Shown here: positions 16,333-25,883 of the stretch, one piece after another
Layout of the letters: each line of letters starts with the position of its first letter
Position numbering within the stretch: position 1 is the first letter of the stretch
Assembly (NCBI RefSeq): GCF_022024275.1
Contig: NZ_CP091804.1
Coordinates: 3,428,501 to 3,492,500, forward strand
DNA: 64,000 nt
DNA from: Sphingopyxis sp. BSN-002
GTDB taxonomy: Bacteria; Pseudomonadota; Alphaproteobacteria; Sphingomonadales; Sphingomonadaceae
Direction: 5' to 3'
Notes under the pieces: generated by a model
Told to the model about the DNA's origin: nothing
The model's database searches: none
What the model saw: the letters and a program-made list of their open reading frames with translations, nothing else
Program-made: the position numbers and the translations under genes

Positions 16333-16878
16333 TCAGTCGGCCTGGGGTTTCTTCAGCGCCGGAACGGCAAGGGCGGCATCGGCCGGCCGGATGCCGGGCG
16401 GGGGTGCCACGGCCAGACGTTCCTCGCCGCGCAGGACGCGCCCGGCGCGGCGGATCGCCGTGCGGATGCGCGGATAGGTGCCGCAGCGGCAGATGTTGGT
16501 CATCGCGGCGTCGATCTCCGCGTCGCTCGGATTGCTGTTCTTTCGCAGCAGCGCGGCGGCGGCCATGATCATTCCCGACTGACAGAAGCCGCACTGCGGC
16601 ACCTGTTCGGCGACCCACGCCTGCTGCACCGGGTGGCTGCGGTCGCGCGACAGCGCCTCGATCGTCGTGACGAAGCGACCTTCGCATTCGGCGATCGTGA
16701 CCATGCAGCTGCGGATCGCCTCGCCGTCGATATCGACGGTGCACGCGCCGCATTCGCCGGTGCCGCAGCCATATTTGGTGCCCGTCAGGTTCGATGCGTC
16801 GCGCAGCGCCCACAGCAGGGGCGTTTCGGGATCCATGCGATATTCGACCGGCCGGTCGTTGACCGAAAATCTCGTCAT
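16333..16878 (-). CDS. 2Fe-2S subunit of a molybdenum hydroxylase (IorA-like)
   Basis: A 181-residue protein of the xanthine dehydrogenase family small subunit. It has an N-terminal plant-ferredoxin-type cluster motif (KYGCGTGECGACTVDIDG, near 37-54, plus SCMVT) and a C-terminal second 2Fe-2S domain (QCGFCQSGMIM and NICRCGTYPRI). It resembles the alpha subunit of isoquinoline 1-oxidoreductase and aldehyde dehydrogenase small subunits, which pass electrons from a Mo-cofactor large subunit. No large or FAD subunit lies beside it: the neighbours are the RcnB-like gene and a class II aldolase. The last 30 residues are Ala/Pro-rich. Confidence 0.88.
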   Translation of the reverse strand: MTRFSVNDRPVEYRMDPETPLLWALRDASNLTGTKYGCGTGECGACTVDIDGEAIRSCMVTIAECEGRFVTTIEALSRDRSHPVQQAWVAEQVPQCGFCQSGMIMAAAALLRKNSNPSDAEIDAAMTNICRCGTYPRIRTAIRRAGRVLRGEERLAVAPPPGIRPADAALAVPALKKPQAD

Positions 16879-16905
16879 GCGGCCGGTCTTAGCGGAACCT
16901 TCGGA

Positions 16906-17670
16906 TTAGTCACGCCAGCTTGTGTCGATCTTGTCGACCTTGCGCACCATCGCGTCGAACTCGGCCTTGCCCGACTGGCCCGGGATCGCCGCCATATAGA
17001 GGTCGCGCTGATGGACCTTGATCACCTCTTCGTCGACGAGGATCGGCTTGCCCATGCTCATCGTCGCGAGCTGGATCTCGCACGCGCGCTGCAGCGCCCA
17101 ATATTTGATGAAGGCATCGGACAGCGACTTGCCCATCACGACAGGGCCGTGATTGCGCAGCATCAGGATGCGCTTGTTGCCGAGATGCTCGACAAGCCGA
17201 GCGCCTTCTTCCTCACGGACGGTCACGCCTTCAAAGTCGTGATAGGCGAGCTGGCCCATGAAGTTGCAGGCATAGAAGTTCGTCGGCTGCAGTCCGCCTT
17301 CGAGCCCGCAAACCGCCATCGTTGCCGTCGTGTGCGTGTGGATGATCGCATGCGCGTCGGGCAGGACGCGGTGGAACAGGCTGTGCTGGACAAAGCCCGC
17401 CTTGTTGACGTGCCAGGGATTGTCCTCGTCCAGCTTGTTGCCGTCGATGTCGATCTTGATCAGGCTCGACGCCGTGACTTCGCTGAAGTGCATGCCATAG
17501 GGGTTGATCAGGAAAGCGCCTTCCTGATCTTCCAGCTTCACCGTGATGTGGTTGAAGATCATCTCGTCCCAGCCCATCATCGCGAAGATGCGGTAGCAGG
17601 CGGCCAGTTCCTGCCTCGCCGTCCACTCGGCTTCGCTATATTTGCTGTTGCGCTTGAGCTGGGTCGCCAT
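16906..17670 (-). CDS. Class II aldolase/adducin family protein
   Basis: A 254-residue protein of the zinc class II aldolase/adducin N-terminal domain family. RIFAMMGWDEMIFNHITVKL opens the fold; IIHTHTTATMAV near 105-116 carries the two zinc histidines, and RNHGPVVMGKS supplies a third. Family members include L-fuculose-phosphate and ribulose-phosphate aldolases/epimerases, but this subgroup (long, starting LKRNSKYSEAEW) has no settled substrate. It is the first gene of a minus-strand pair with the 2Fe-2S gene 27 bases downstream. Divergent from rpsU across 272 bases. Confidence 0.85.
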   Translation of the reverse strand: MATQLKRNSKYSEAEWTARQELAACYRIFAMMGWDEMIFNHITVKLEDQEGAFLINPYGMHFSEVTASSLIKIDIDGNKLDEDNPWHVNKAGFVQHSLFHRVLPDAHAIIHTHTTATMAVCGLEGGLQPTNFYACNFMGQLAYHDFEGVTVREEEGARLVEHLGNKRILMLRNHGPVVMGKSLSDAFIKYWALQRACEIQLATMSMGKPILVDEEVIKVHQRDLYMAAIPGQSGKAEFDAMVRKVDKIDTSWRD

Positions 17671-17942
17671 GGGCAGTCCTCTTCCTCTATCCGTTTCGTC
17701 CTGCTACCTATGCCACAGGCAAAGGGCCGGGCACAATCCCCGCGCGCGAGCCTTTCGGGACGCCAATCGGACGCTCCGCCGCGCAGGGGCTTGCATTTTG
17801 GCGCGAATCTCTCTAGTTGGCGCTTCATCGGAACGTCGCGTGATCGCGGCGCTCTTTTTATTGCCCGAATATCGGCGATTTACGGCAAACCGGCTTGCCC
17901 GGTGGCACAAATCGTTTTGACGAACAGGAGACGACACGGCGT

Positions 17943-18149
17943 ATGCAGATCATCGTTCGCGACAATAATGTCGACCAGGCCCTTCGCGCGCTCAAGAAGA
18001 AGCTGCAGCGTGAGGGCGTGTATCGCGAAATGAAGCTGCGCCGTCACTACGAGAAGCCCAGCGAAAAGCGCGCCCGTGAGCGTGCCGCCGCTGTCCGCCG
18101 CGCCCGCAAGATGGAGCGCAAGCGGATGGAGCGCGACGGTATCAAGTAA
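17943..18149 (+). CDS. rpsU: 30S ribosomal protein S21
   Basis: A 68-residue basic protein, [20 protein letters not shown] at the start and a Lys/Arg-rich tail ([14 protein letters not shown]), the usual S21 pattern. S21 binds the 30S platform and helps base pairing with the message leader. The ATG at 17943 follows AGGAG at a rather long 12-base spacing. It is a single-gene unit closed by a strong terminator. The 272 bases upstream hold its promoter and that of the divergent aldolase; nothing else was recognised there. Confidence 0.95.
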   Translation: MQIIVRDNNVDQALRALKKKLQREGVYREMKLRRHYEKPSEKRARERAAAVRRARKMERKRMERDGIK

Positions 18150-18180
18150 GACCGTCTCCCGTTCGGGATCCTGATTCGAG

Positions 18181-18213
18181 AAAAGGGCGCTGCGGTAACG
18201 CGGCGCCCTTTTT
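18181..18213 (+). terminator. Rho-independent terminator of rpsU
   Basis: AAAAGGGCGC (18181-18190) pairs with GCGCCCTTTT (18203-18212), with a 12-base loop that can itself fold (GCG-GTAA-CGC), followed by T's. It lies 31 bases after the rpsU stop. Confidence 0.88.
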
Positions 18214-18311
18214 CGTTTTCCCGCTGGACCGCCCCGCGCCGCACCGCCTATAGGCGTGCCCGACATTCAGCCCCGGCCGGAGCTTCCGGGGGGCAGGGGA
18301 AGGACAAGAGC

Positions 18312-18824
18312 ATGAGCGTAACGACGGTTCCACTGCGCCCGGTGAGCAAGGGCGGGCTGTGGCTGATGTGGATCGGCCTTATCGCGCTGCTCGTCGCCGG
18401 CGTCGCCTTTGCCTTCCAGGGCACTCCGCGCATCGGATTCGAGACCGTCAAGGCGGGCACTGGCGCGAGCCCGACGGCCGCCGACGTCGTTCTGGTGAAA
18501 TATGAGGGCAAGCTCGACGACGGCACGGTCTTCGACGCCAACGAACAGGCACCGATGCAGGTGTCGCAGGTCGTTCCCGGCTTCTCGCAGGCGCTGACCC
18601 GCATGCAGAAGGGCGGCAAATACAAGATCAGCATTCCGCCGTCGCTCGGCTATGGCGATCGCGCGGTCGGACCGATCCCCGCCAACAGCACGCTGCACTT
18701 CGATATCGAACTGCTCGACTTCCGCTCGGAAGCCGAAGTTCGCGCGATGCAGCAGATGATGCAGCAGGGCGGCCCCGGCGGCGCACCCGGCGCGCCGGTT
18801 CCGGCCCCTGCGCCGCCGCAGTAA
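18312..18824 (+). CDS. FKBP-type peptidyl-prolyl isomerase, membrane anchored
   Basis: A 170-residue protein. One membrane helix (about residues 18-36, WIGLIALLVAGVAFAF) places the following FKBP domain (about 45-138) in the periplasm. FKBP landmarks are VLVKYEGKLDDGTVFDAN, VVPGFSQALTRMQKGGKY, IPPSLGYGDRAVGPIPANSTLHFDIELL (only key blocks named). The helix lacks a clear cleavage site, so a membrane anchor is favoured over secretion. A Met/Gln and Pro/Ala-rich tail of about 25 residues follows. FKBPs catalyse cis-trans isomerisation at proline and assist folding of exported proteins. Confidence 0.88.
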   Translation: MSVTTVPLRPVSKGGLWLMWIGLIALLVAGVAFAFQGTPRIGFETVKAGTGASPTAADVVLVKYEGKLDDGTVFDANEQAPMQVSQVVPGFSQALTRMQKGGKYKISIPPSLGYGDRAVGPIPANSTLHFDIELLDFRSEAEVRAMQQMMQQGGPGGAPGAPVPAPAPPQ

Positions 18825-18848
18825 CGCGGCTCGCCTGGAAGAAACCGA

Positions 18849-18879
18849 AGCGGCGGCGGGTCAGGTGCCCGCCGCCGCT
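18849..18879 (+). terminator. Terminator between convergent FKBP and AI-2E genes
   Basis: AGCGGCGGCGGG (18849-18860) and CCCGCCGCCGCT (18868-18879) form a 12-bp stem with a 7-base loop, followed by TTCGTTTT. It overlaps the last codons of the AI-2E family gene and serves the FKBP transcript. Confidence 0.75.
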
Positions 18880-19997
18880 TTCGTTTTGGCGACGCCCGCG
18901 TTGCGTTCGGCCTCGCGCTCCAGCGCGACCTTGATCATGGCGACGATCGGGTCGGCAAGGAACAGCCCCATGATCCCCAGCAAGGCGCCGAACAGGATCT
19001 GCGCGCCAAGGACGAGGGCGGGGGCGAGGTCGACCGTCTGCTTCGCGACCATCGGCACGATCAGATAGCCGTCGACCGTCTGGACGGTGAAATAGATTGC
19101 GATCGCCCAAAGTCCGGCGTCGGTCCCGGCCGAGAAGCCGACGAGAACGAGGAGCACGCCCGACACGATTGCTCCGATATTGGGAATGAAGGCGAGCAGG
19201 CCGGTGAGCAGGCCCATCAGCGCCGCCATCGGAATCCCGACCGCCAGGCAAGCGAGCCAGGTCCCGATGCCCTCGACCACCATGCCGAGCAGGCGCCCTG
19301 CCATCAGACGGCGCAGCGTGAAGCCCATGCGCGCGGTGGTGATGTAGAAATTCTCGCGGCTCTTCATCGGCAGCATCCACGCGACGCCGCGCTCATAAAG
19401 CCGCGGTTCGATCGCGATGAAGATGCCCAGCACGACGACCATCACGAGGCTGGTGAGCGCGCCGAGCACGGTGCCGACCGCCGCCGTGACGCGTCCGACG
19501 GTGCCTGCGATATTGTCGGTGATCGTCTTTGTGTCGAACTGAAGGTCGCCCATTCCATGTTCGCTGGCCCATGCCGCGATGCGTTCGACCTGGCTCATCA
19601 CGACCGTCTGCAGGGTCGCGGCCTGATCGGCGATCTGCGAGCCCGCGAACATCACCGTCCATGCGAGGAAGGCGACGAGCGACAGGCAAACGATCAGCAG
19701 GCGCCAGCCGCGCCCGATCGGCAGGACGCGGCCGAGCAGGCGGGTGCCGCCATCGAGAATCGCCGCGACGACGATGCCGGCAAAGATCAGCAGGATCGGC
19801 TGGATCAGGATGATGCAGACGCCGATGAGCAGCGCCAGCCCCAGCCAGACGCCGGCCTTCAGCAATTCGCTGCGGACAAGCTGGCTCCGGATTTCGGTCG
19901 GCCCGGGTGCTTCCTTGTGATCGTCCTGAGCGGCGGGCGCGGCCTTGGCGGTGGCTTTGGCGCGTGTCGCAGCCGGTTTTCCTGTCGTCGCCGCCAT
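18861..19997 (-). CDS. AI-2E family transporter (PerM-like)
   Basis: A 378-residue membrane protein. After a Lys/Ala-rich cytoplasmic N-terminus (about 40 residues) come paired helices (near 52-90 and 98-118), a large extracytoplasmic domain (about 120-175) and a C-terminal set of helices with the family blocks LIPNIGA-type sequence FIPNIGAIVSG, GYLIVPMVAKQTVDLAPAL and LFGALLGIMGLFLADPIVA. The family is named after the AI-2 exporter TqsA; most members move other substrates, some acting as sodium/proton antiporters. AGGGAGTAAGGGC precedes the ATG. It is the last gene of the pyrE-pdxJ-acpS-lepB run, 11 bases after lepB. Confidence 0.85.
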   Translation of the reverse strand: MAATTGKPAATRAKATAKAAPAAQDDHKEAPGPTEIRSQLVRSELLKAGVWLGLALLIGVCIILIQPILLIFAGIVVAAILDGGTRLLGRVLPIGRGWRLLIVCLSLVAFLAWTVMFAGSQIADQAATLQTVVMSQVERIAAWASEHGMGDLQFDTKTITDNIAGTVGRVTAAVGTVLGALTSLVMVVVLGIFIAIEPRLYERGVAWMLPMKSRENFYITTARMGFTLRRLMAGRLLGMVVEGIGTWLACLAVGIPMAALMGLLTGLLAFIPNIGAIVSGVLLVLVGFSAGTDAGLWAIAIYFTVQTVDGYLIVPMVAKQTVDLAPALVLGAQILFGALLGIMGLFLADPIVAMIKVALEREAERNAGVAKTKAAAGT

Positions 19998-20008
19998 GCC
20001 CTTACTCC

Positions 20009-20851
20009 CTATTTCGCCTTGGCATCATGTTCGGGACGCAGGTTGGTTCCCGCACGATCCGATCTGAGCGCCTTGAACCAGCTTAGCGGGTTATACCATT
20101 CCGCCGTGCCGTCGGTCGAAAAGCTGATGATCTCGGCCCGGCCCGCGATCGCATCGAACGGAACCGGGCCTCCCAGGCCCTTGCGCTCGACGGACACGCG
20201 GCTGTCGGCGCTGCCGTCGCGGTTGTCGCCCATCAGGAACAGATGGTCGGCGGGGACTTTGACCGGTCCATAGTCGTCGGTCATGTAACCCGGGCCCATG
20301 TCGATCGTATCGAAGGTCGCGCCGCCGGGCAGCGTCTCACGTACGACCGGCAGTTCGAGCACGTCCTTGCCGGCCGCGTCCTTGCCGATGAACCGGCCGA
20401 GGCTGCTGTCGGGGCCGGGCATATTGTCGTCGACCGGAACGGCGAGCATCGGCTGCACTTCGCGCCTGATCGGCTTGCCGTTGATGATCAGCGCACCGCC
20501 ACGCAGCTCGATCGTGTCGCCGGGCAGGCCAATCACGCGCTTGATATAGTCGACGCGCGTCACCGGATGTTCGAGCACGACGATATCGCCGCGTTCGGGC
20601 AACTTGCCGAACAGGCGTCCCGCGATCTTCGGCGCGAGGTGAAAGCTCACCGAAGCATAGGACCAGCCATAGGGATATTTGGACACGACCAGCCGGTCGC
20701 CGTTCCGCAATATCGGCATCATCGAGTCCGAGGGGATATAGAAGGGCTTGGCGACGCAGCTGTGAATGCCGAGCACAAGTACGACGATCACCACGATGTC
20801 GCGGATCAGCTTGCCCCAGCTCGTCTCTTCGTCACTCGCACTTTTCGCCAT
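20009..20851 (-). CDS. lepB: Signal peptidase I
   Basis: A 280-residue inner-membrane serine protease that removes signal peptides from exported proteins. One membrane helix (about 17-35, DIVVIVVLVLGIHSCV) is followed by the catalytic serine in IPSDSMMPIL near residue 45, the catalytic lysine in YIKRVIGLPGD near 107, and the box E GDNRDGSADSR near 210. Start ATG 20851 is chosen over TTG 20857 because AAGGA lies seven bases upstream and overlaps the end of acpS. A single helix and the acpS-lepB pairing are usual in alphaproteobacteria. Confidence 0.95.
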   Translation of the reverse strand: MAKSASDEETSWGKLIRDIVVIVVLVLGIHSCVAKPFYIPSDSMMPILRNGDRLVVSKYPYGWSYASVSFHLAPKIAGRLFGKLPERGDIVVLEHPVTRVDYIKRVIGLPGDTIELRGGALIINGKPIRREVQPMLAVPVDDNMPGPDSSLGRFIGKDAAGKDVLELPVVRETLPGGATFDTIDMGPGYMTDDYGPVKVPADHLFLMGDNRDGSADSRVSVERKGLGGPVPFDAIAGRAEIISFSTDGTAEWYNPLSWFKALRSDRAGTNLRPEHDAKAK

Positions 20852-20853
20852 TC

Positions 20854-21255
20854 TCAATCCTTGATCGCTTCGATGATGACGAAAGCCTGCGCCCAGGGAT
20901 GGTCGTCGGTCAGTGTCAGATGGATATGCGCGCTGTGTCCCGCCGGGATCATCTCGGCGAGCCGCGCCGCAGCGCCGCCGGTGAGGGCCAGCGTCGGCGC
21001 ACCCGAGGGGGCGTTGACGACGCCGATGTCCTTCATGAACACGCCGCGCTTGAAGCCGGTGCCGACCGCTTTCGAAAAGGCTTCCTTCGCCGCAAAGCGC
21101 TTGGCGTAGGTGCCGGCGCGGGTGAAGGGGCGCCGCGCCGCCTTGGCGCGCTCGATGTCGGTGAACACACGATTTTCGAAGCGTTCGCCGAAGCGGTCGA
21201 GCGAATTCTGGATTCGCTCGATATTGCAGAGGTCGGAGCCGAGGCCGATGATCAT
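20854..21255 (-). CDS. acpS: Holo-[acyl-carrier-protein] synthase
   Basis: A 133-residue enzyme that transfers the 4'-phosphopantetheine arm from CoA to acyl carrier protein. [15 protein letters not shown] at the start holds the metal-binding Asp; [16 protein letters not shown] near 55-70 is the second signature with its Glu and Lys; [18 protein letters not shown] ends the fold. The length is normal for AcpS. Its ATG overlaps the stop of the preceding small membrane-protein gene, and lepB begins two bases before the frame would continue, so the whole run is tightly coupled. Confidence 0.95.
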   Translation of the reverse strand: MIIGLGSDLCNIERIQNSLDRFGERFENRVFTDIERAKAARRPFTRAGTYAKRFAAKEAFSKAVGTGFKRGVFMKDIGVVNAPSGAPTLALTGGAAARLAEMIPAGHSAHIHLTLTDDHPWAQAFVIIEAIKD

Positions 21256-21485
21256 GCGCCGGACTCTTCGGTGTCGCGTCGCGTTGCGTAGCGCCAGCCG
21301 GCCCAGGTCGCGAGTTGCGCGGCGAGCGTCGCGCCGATTGCGATCAGCAGGATCGGCGGAATTTCCACCTGACGGCCGCTCGCCAGATCCCATCCCGCCT
21401 TTGCGAGCAGCAGCAGGATCAGCAGCGCTCCCCCGACTTTCAGAAGGCCGGAAACGAGCAGGAGACTGTGTCCGGGCGCCTTCAC
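21252..21485 (-). CDS. Small two-helix membrane protein, unknown
   Basis: A 77-residue protein with two hydrophobic helices (about residues 7-30, [20 protein letters not shown], and 43-63, [19 protein letters not shown]) joined by a short polar loop and a charged tail [12 protein letters not shown] do not recognise a family. Both ends overlap neighbouring genes in ATGA junctions (pdxJ upstream, acpS downstream), which is strong evidence that it is translated. It may serve the membrane or the LepB/AcpS functions nearby, but nothing in the sequence decides this. Confidence 0.75.
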   Translation of the reverse strand: MKAPGHSLLLVSGLLKVGGALLILLLLAKAGWDLASGRQVEIPPILLIAIGATLAAQLATWAGWRYATRRDTEESGA

Positions 21486-22222
21486 CCGCGCGCCTCGTCC
21501 ATCAGGCCGCGCATGCGCCCGATCGCGTGTTCGAGACCGGTGAAGATCGCCTCGCCGATCAGATAATGGCCGATGTTGAGTTCTGCGAGCTGCGGGATCG
21601 CGGCGATCGGCACGACATTGTCATAGGTCAGGCCGTGGCCGGCGTGCGGTTCGATGCCGTTCTTCCAGGCGAGCGCGGCGGCGTCGGCGATGCGGCGCAA
21701 CTCGGCGGCGCGCTCCTCGCCCTCGACATGCGCGTAGCGGCCGGTGTGGAATTCGACGACAGGCACTTTCAGGCGCATCGCGGCCTCGATCTGACGCGGG
21801 TCGGGTTCGATGAACAGGCTGACGCGGATGCCCGCGTCGTTGAGACGCCCGACGATGGGCGCGAGGTGATTATGCTGCCCCGCAGCGTCGAGCCCGCCCT
21901 CGGTCGTGCGCTCCTCGCGCTTCTCGGGCACGATGCACGCGGCATGCGGCATATGGCGAAGCGCGATCTCGAGCATCTCGTCGGTCGCCGCCATCTCGAG
22001 ATTGAGGGGCAGGGTGGTCGCCGCCTGGATGCGCGCGAGATCGTCGTCGCGGATGTGGCGCCGGTCCTCGCGCAAATGCGCGGTGATGCCGTCACCGCCG
22101 AACGCCGCGACGATCTCCGCCGCGCGCACGGGATCGGGATGGTCGCCGCCGCGCGCGTTGCGGATCGTTGCGACATGGTCGATGTTGACGCCGAGCCGCA
22201 GTCTGGAGGTGAGGGCGCTCAA
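21482..22222 (-). CDS. pdxJ: Pyridoxine 5'-phosphate synthase
   Basis: A 246-residue TIM-barrel enzyme that condenses 1-deoxyxylulose 5-phosphate with 3-amino-2-oxopropyl phosphate to form pyridoxine 5'-phosphate. [19 protein letters not shown] near residues 8-26 carries the catalytic His and phosphate contacts; [29 protein letters not shown] and [14 protein letters not shown] follow in order, the last with the second His. Its ATG overlaps the pyrE stop by four bases. The pdxJ-acpS-lepB order is common in alphaproteobacteria. Confidence 0.95.
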   Translation of the reverse strand: MSALTSRLRLGVNIDHVATIRNARGGDHPDPVRAAEIVAAFGGDGITAHLREDRRHIRDDDLARIQAATTLPLNLEMAATDEMLEIALRHMPHAACIVPEKREERTTEGGLDAAGQHNHLAPIVGRLNDAGIRVSLFIEPDPRQIEAAMRLKVPVVEFHTGRYAHVEGEERAAELRRIADAAALAWKNGIEPHAGHGLTYDNVVPIAAIPQLAELNIGHYLIGEAIFTGLEHAIGRMRGLMDEARG

Positions 22223-22809
22223 GCCGCTACGCTCCGGCTCCCGGGCTTGATCGCTTCGCTGCCCGCGAGTTCGGGCGGCAACTCATCGGGTGCATAGGTC
22301 GGGAAATTGATTGCAACGAGCGGATAGAAGGGGACGCCAAGGTCGATGTTGCTCCCGGCCGACCGGTCGACCAGCGCGGCCTCGGCTATGACGTCGCCGC
22401 CCGCGGCGCGGACCGCGTCCATCGCTTCGCGCGACGAAAGGCCGGTCGTCACGACATCCTCGACCATCAGCACCTTCGCGCCGTCGGGGATGGTGAAACC
22501 GCGGCGCAGCTCGAACGTGCCGGTCGGGCGTTCGACGAAGATCGCCGGCTTGCCGAGCGCGCGGCCCATCTCATGGCCGATGATCACGCCGCCCATCGCG
22601 GGCGAAACGACGAGGTCGATCGTCTGGCGCAGGTCGCGCGGCAGCTTGGCGGCGAGCGCCGACGCGAGCCGTCCGGCGCGCTCGGTGTCCATCAGCACGC
22701 GCGCGCATTGCAGATAATATTCGCTGTGGCGGCCCGAGGAGAGCAGGAAATGTCCCTGCAGCAGGGCGTCGGCGGCGCGGAATTCGGCCAGGATTTCGTC
22801 GTCGGTCAT
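22219..22809 (-). CDS. pyrE: Orotate phosphoribosyltransferase
   Basis: A 196-residue enzyme of pyrimidine synthesis joining orotate to PRPP to give [21 protein letters not shown] near the N-terminus, [20 protein letters not shown], and the PRPP-binding loop [18 protein letters not shown] near 115-132 are characteristic. The ATG at 22809 ([10 protein letters not shown]) is used; the in-frame extension to 22920 runs into the promoter region shared with ctaC. It is the first gene of the minus-strand operon to the AI-2E family gene. The upstream ribosome site is weak. Confidence 0.93.
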   Translation of the reverse strand: MTDDEILAEFRAADALLQGHFLLSSGRHSEYYLQCARVLMDTERAGRLASALAAKLPRDLRQTIDLVVSPAMGGVIIGHEMGRALGKPAIFVERPTGTFELRRGFTIPDGAKVLMVEDVVTTGLSSREAMDAVRAAGGDVIAEAALVDRSAGSNIDLGVPFYPLVAINFPTYAPDELPPELAGSEAIKPGSRSVAA

Positions 22810-22904
22810 GGGAGATATGGTCTTTTGTTCCTGTCGTCGCCCGGATCGGGCGACTGCGTTTCGGCGGTCAAGATTTGCCAGCCGTAAAATAGTGTTAGAG
22901 ATGC

Positions 22905-22933
22905 TTGAGGCAAGCGGCAAGCGGGTCTATAGC
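22905..22933 (+). promoter_or_regulatory. Candidate sigma-70 promoter of the oxidase operon
   Basis: TTGAGG (22905-22910), 17 bases, TATAGC (22928-22933), about 110 bases before the ctaC ATG in the 232-base region between divergent pyrE and ctaC. The fit is fair; no operator was recognised. Confidence 0.4.
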
Positions 22934-23041
22934 GCCCGCGAGATTCAGCCTTGGGGACGGCTGCCGTGACGCATGTCCGGCGATCCGGAAAAAGGGTTGG
23001 GGCATCAAAAAGAACAACAGGCAACGGGCGGCACTATCCTT

Positions 23042-24190
23042 ATGAAGAGCTTGAAAACCAGCTTGCAAACCATTGCAATCGCAGCGGCTTTGTCGCTCGG
23101 CGCAATGGGCGCCGCGCACGCGGCGGCTCCGGCGGCGGCACCTGCCGCGGCCCCGGCAGTCACCACCGCGGCGACTCCGGCACCGGCAACACCCGATGCG
23201 GCGGCGACCACGGCCGCTCCGGCGCCGGCCGACGCAGCGAAGGCCGCCGTTCCGGCTGGCGACGCGACCTATGTGCCGATGAAGCCTGCTCCGTGCCCCG
23301 AAGGCGCGAAGAACTGCGAAGGGCAGCCGACGCCCGGCGGTTACGATTTCCAGCCGCAGGTGACGCCGCTCGGACAGCAGGCGCTGTGGTTCAACCACAT
23401 GCTGCTGTTGCCGATCATCACGATCATCTCGCTGTTCGTGCTCGGCCTGATGCTCTGGGCGATCATCCGTTATCGCGCCAAGGCGAACCCGGTCCCGTCG
23501 AAGACGACGCACAACACGCTCATCGAGGTGCTGTGGACTGCCATCCCCGTCCTGATCCTCGCCGTGGTCGCAGTCCCGTCGATCAAGCTTCTCGCCGCAC
23601 AGTACGAGCCGGCGAAGAAGGATGCGCTGACGATCAAGGTCACCGGCTACCAATGGTATTGGGGTTACGCCTATCCCGACCAGGGCATTGCCGAATATGT
23701 CTCGAAGATCCTGCCCGAGGACAAGGCGAAGGCCGCCGGCGAACCCTATCACCTTGCGGTCGACAATCGCATGGTCGTTCCGGTGGGCCGTCAGGTGAAG
23801 CTGATCGTGACCGGCGCAGACGTGATCCACAGCTTCGCGGTTCCGGCCTTCTGGACCAAGATGGACGCGGTCCCGGGTCGTGCCAATGAAGTCACCTTCA
23901 CCCCGACCAAGGTCGGCGTCTATTACGGTCAGTGTTCGGAGCTTTGCGGCGTCGATCACGGCTATATGCCGATCGCGGTCGAAGTGCTGCCGGTCGAGAA
24001 GTGGGAAGCCTGGGTCCGCTCGAAGGGTGGCAATCCCAAGCCCGCACCCGCGGCTCCGGCCGCTGCAGCGCCGGCGCCCGCCGCCCCGGCTCCCGCCACC
24101 ACCGCTCCGGCCGCCGATGCACCGGCCGCCGCCACGACCGAAGCAGCGCCGGCTGCGGCTCCCGCCGCTGCTCCGGCTGCCAAGAAATAA
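23042..24190 (+). CDS. ctaC: Cytochrome c oxidase subunit II (CuA)
   Basis: A 382-residue subunit that takes electrons from cytochrome c at the binuclear CuA site. A signal peptide ([17 protein letters not shown]) is followed by an unusual Ala/Pro-rich stretch of about 45 residues, two membrane helices ([20 protein letters not shown] and [16 protein letters not shown]), and the cupredoxin domain. CuA ligands are in [11 protein letters not shown] and [15 protein letters not shown]. Beyond the domain a second Ala/Pro-rich tail of about 50 residues reaches the C-terminus, making the protein longer than the usual 290-310. The start ATG 23042 has only a poor ribosome site. It leads the operon, 17 bases before ctaD. 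Confidence 0.93.
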   Translation: MKSLKTSLQTIAIAAALSLGAMGAAHAAAPAAAPAAAPAVTTAATPAPATPDAAATTAAPAPADAAKAAVPAGDATYVPMKPAPCPEGAKNCEGQPTPGGYDFQPQVTPLGQQALWFNHMLLLPIITIISLFVLGLMLWAIIRYRAKANPVPSKTTHNTLIEVLWTAIPVLILAVVAVPSIKLLAAQYEPAKKDALTIKVTGYQWYWGYAYPDQGIAEYVSKILPEDKAKAAGEPYHLAVDNRMVVPVGRQVKLIVTGADVIHSFAVPAFWTKMDAVPGRANEVTFTPTKVGVYYGQCSELCGVDHGYMPIAVEVLPVEKWEAWVRSKGGNPKPAPAAPAAAAPAPAAPAPATTAPAADAPAAATTEAAPAAAPAAAPAAKK

Positions 24191-24207
24191 TCCAAGGGGT
24201 CCGACAG

Positions 24208-25875
24208 ATGACCGATATCGCAGCGACTGCACACGCGCACGGCCACGATCATGCCCATGATCATGACCACGACACGCCGGGCTTTTTCGTCCGCTGGTTC
24301 ATGTCCACGAACCACAAGGACATCGGCACCCTCTATCTGATCTTCGCGATCGTTGCCGGCATCGTCGGCGGCGTGATCTCGGGCATGATGCGTCTCGAGC
24401 TCGCCGAGCCCGGCATCCAGTATCTGCCCGGCTGGGCTCACTGGCTGGGTAGCGGCGGTGACGAGGTTGCGGGCAAGCATCTGTGGAACGTGCTCATCAC
24501 CGCGCACGGCCTGATCATGGTCTTCTTCATGGTCATGCCCGCAATGATCGGCGGCTTCGGCAACTGGTTCGTGCCGCTGATGATCGGCGCGCCCGACATG
24601 GCGTTCCCGCGCATGAACAACGTCAGCTTCTGGCTGACCTTCGTTGCGTTCGTCATGCTGGTGGGGTCGAGCTTCGTGCCCGGCGGCAGCGGCCATGGCG
24701 CCGGCACCGGCTGGACGGTCTATGCCCCGCTGTCGACCAGCGGCTCGGTCGGGCCGGCGGTCGACATGGCGATCTTCTCGCTCCACCTTGCGGGTGCGGC
24801 GTCGATCCTCGGCGCGATCAACTTCATCACCACCATCTTCAACATGCGCGCGCCGGGCATGACCCTGCACAAGATGCCGCTGTTCGTGTGGTCGGTGCTC
24901 GTCACCGCCTTCCTGCTGCTGCTCGCACTGCCGGTTCTGGCCGCCGCGATCACCATGCTGCTGACCGACCGCAACTTCGGCACCACCTTCTACGATGCGA
25001 CCGGGGGCGGCGATCCGATCCTGTACCAGCATCTCTTCTGGTTCTTCGGTCACCCCGAAGTGTACATCATGATCCTGCCGGGCTTCGGCATCGTCAGCCA
25101 GATCATCTCGACCTTCAGCCGCAAGCCGGTGTTCGGCTATCTCGGCATGGCCTATGCCATGGTCGCGATCGGCGTCGTCGGCTTCATCGTGTGGGCGCAC
25201 CACATGTTCACGGTCGGCATGAGCGTGAACCTGAAGATGTACTTCACCGCCGCGACGATGGTCATTGCGGTCCCGACGGGCATCAAGATCTTCAGCTGGA
25301 TCGCCACCATGTGGGGCGGTTCGATGAGCTTCAAGACCCCGATGGTCTGGGCGCTCGGCTTCATCTTCATGTTCACCGTGGGCGGCGTCACCGGCGTCGT
25401 GCTCGCGAACGGCGGCGTCGACCAGAACCTGCACGACACCTATTATGTCGTCGCGCACTTCCACTATGTGCTGTCGCTGGGCGCGGTCTTCTCGCTCTTC
25501 GCCGGCTTCTATTACTGGTTCCCGAAGATGTCGGGCCGGATGTACAGCGAGGTCCTGGGCCAGCTGCACTTCTGGATCTTCTTCATCGGCGTGAACGTCA
25601 TGTTCTTCCCCCAGCACTTCCTGGGCCAGCAGGGCATGCCGCGCCGTTATCCCGACTATGCGGAAGCCTATGCCTATTGGCACCACATCTCGTCGCTGGG
25701 CTATGTGATCATGGCCGTCGGTATGCTCTTCTTCTTCGTGAACATCCTCTGGTCGCTGTTCGCGGGCAAGCAGGCCGCCGACAATCCGTGGGGCGAGGGC
25801 GCGACGACGCTCGAATGGACGCTGTCGAGCCCGCCGCCGTTCCACCAGTTCAACGAACTGCCGCGTATCGCCTGA
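24208..25875 (+). CDS. ctaD: Cytochrome c oxidase subunit I (aa3 type)
   Basis: A 555-residue, twelve-helix catalytic subunit with heme a and the heme a3-CuB site. [12 protein letters not shown] near the N-terminus, [38 protein letters not shown] (CuB His and the cross-linked Tyr), [10 protein letters not shown] and [10 protein letters not shown] (CuB and heme ligands) are all intact. The HPEVY motif and K-channel residues mark an A-type heme-copper oxidase. The first 20 residues hold an unusual histidine run ([14 protein letters not shown]) that might bind metal. AAGGGGT precedes the ATG. A strong hairpin separates it from ctaB. Confidence 0.95.
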   Translation: MTDIAATAHAHGHDHAHDHDHDTPGFFVRWFMSTNHKDIGTLYLIFAIVAGIVGGVISGMMRLELAEPGIQYLPGWAHWLGSGGDEVAGKHLWNVLITAHGLIMVFFMVMPAMIGGFGNWFVPLMIGAPDMAFPRMNNVSFWLTFVAFVMLVGSSFVPGGSGHGAGTGWTVYAPLSTSGSVGPAVDMAIFSLHLAGAASILGAINFITTIFNMRAPGMTLHKMPLFVWSVLVTAFLLLLALPVLAAAITMLLTDRNFGTTFYDATGGGDPILYQHLFWFFGHPEVYIMILPGFGIVSQIISTFSRKPVFGYLGMAYAMVAIGVVGFIVWAHHMFTVGMSVNLKMYFTAATMVIAVPTGIKIFSWIATMWGGSMSFKTPMVWALGFIFMFTVGGVTGVVLANGGVDQNLHDTYYVVAHFHYVLSLGAVFSLFAGFYYWFPKMSGRMYSEVLGQLHFWIFFIGVNVMFFPQHFLGQQGMPRRYPDYAEAYAYWHHISSLGYVIMAVGMLFFFVNILWSLFAGKQAADNPWGEGATTLEWTLSSPPPFHQFNELPRIA

Positions 25876-25883
25876 CCGGTTTC

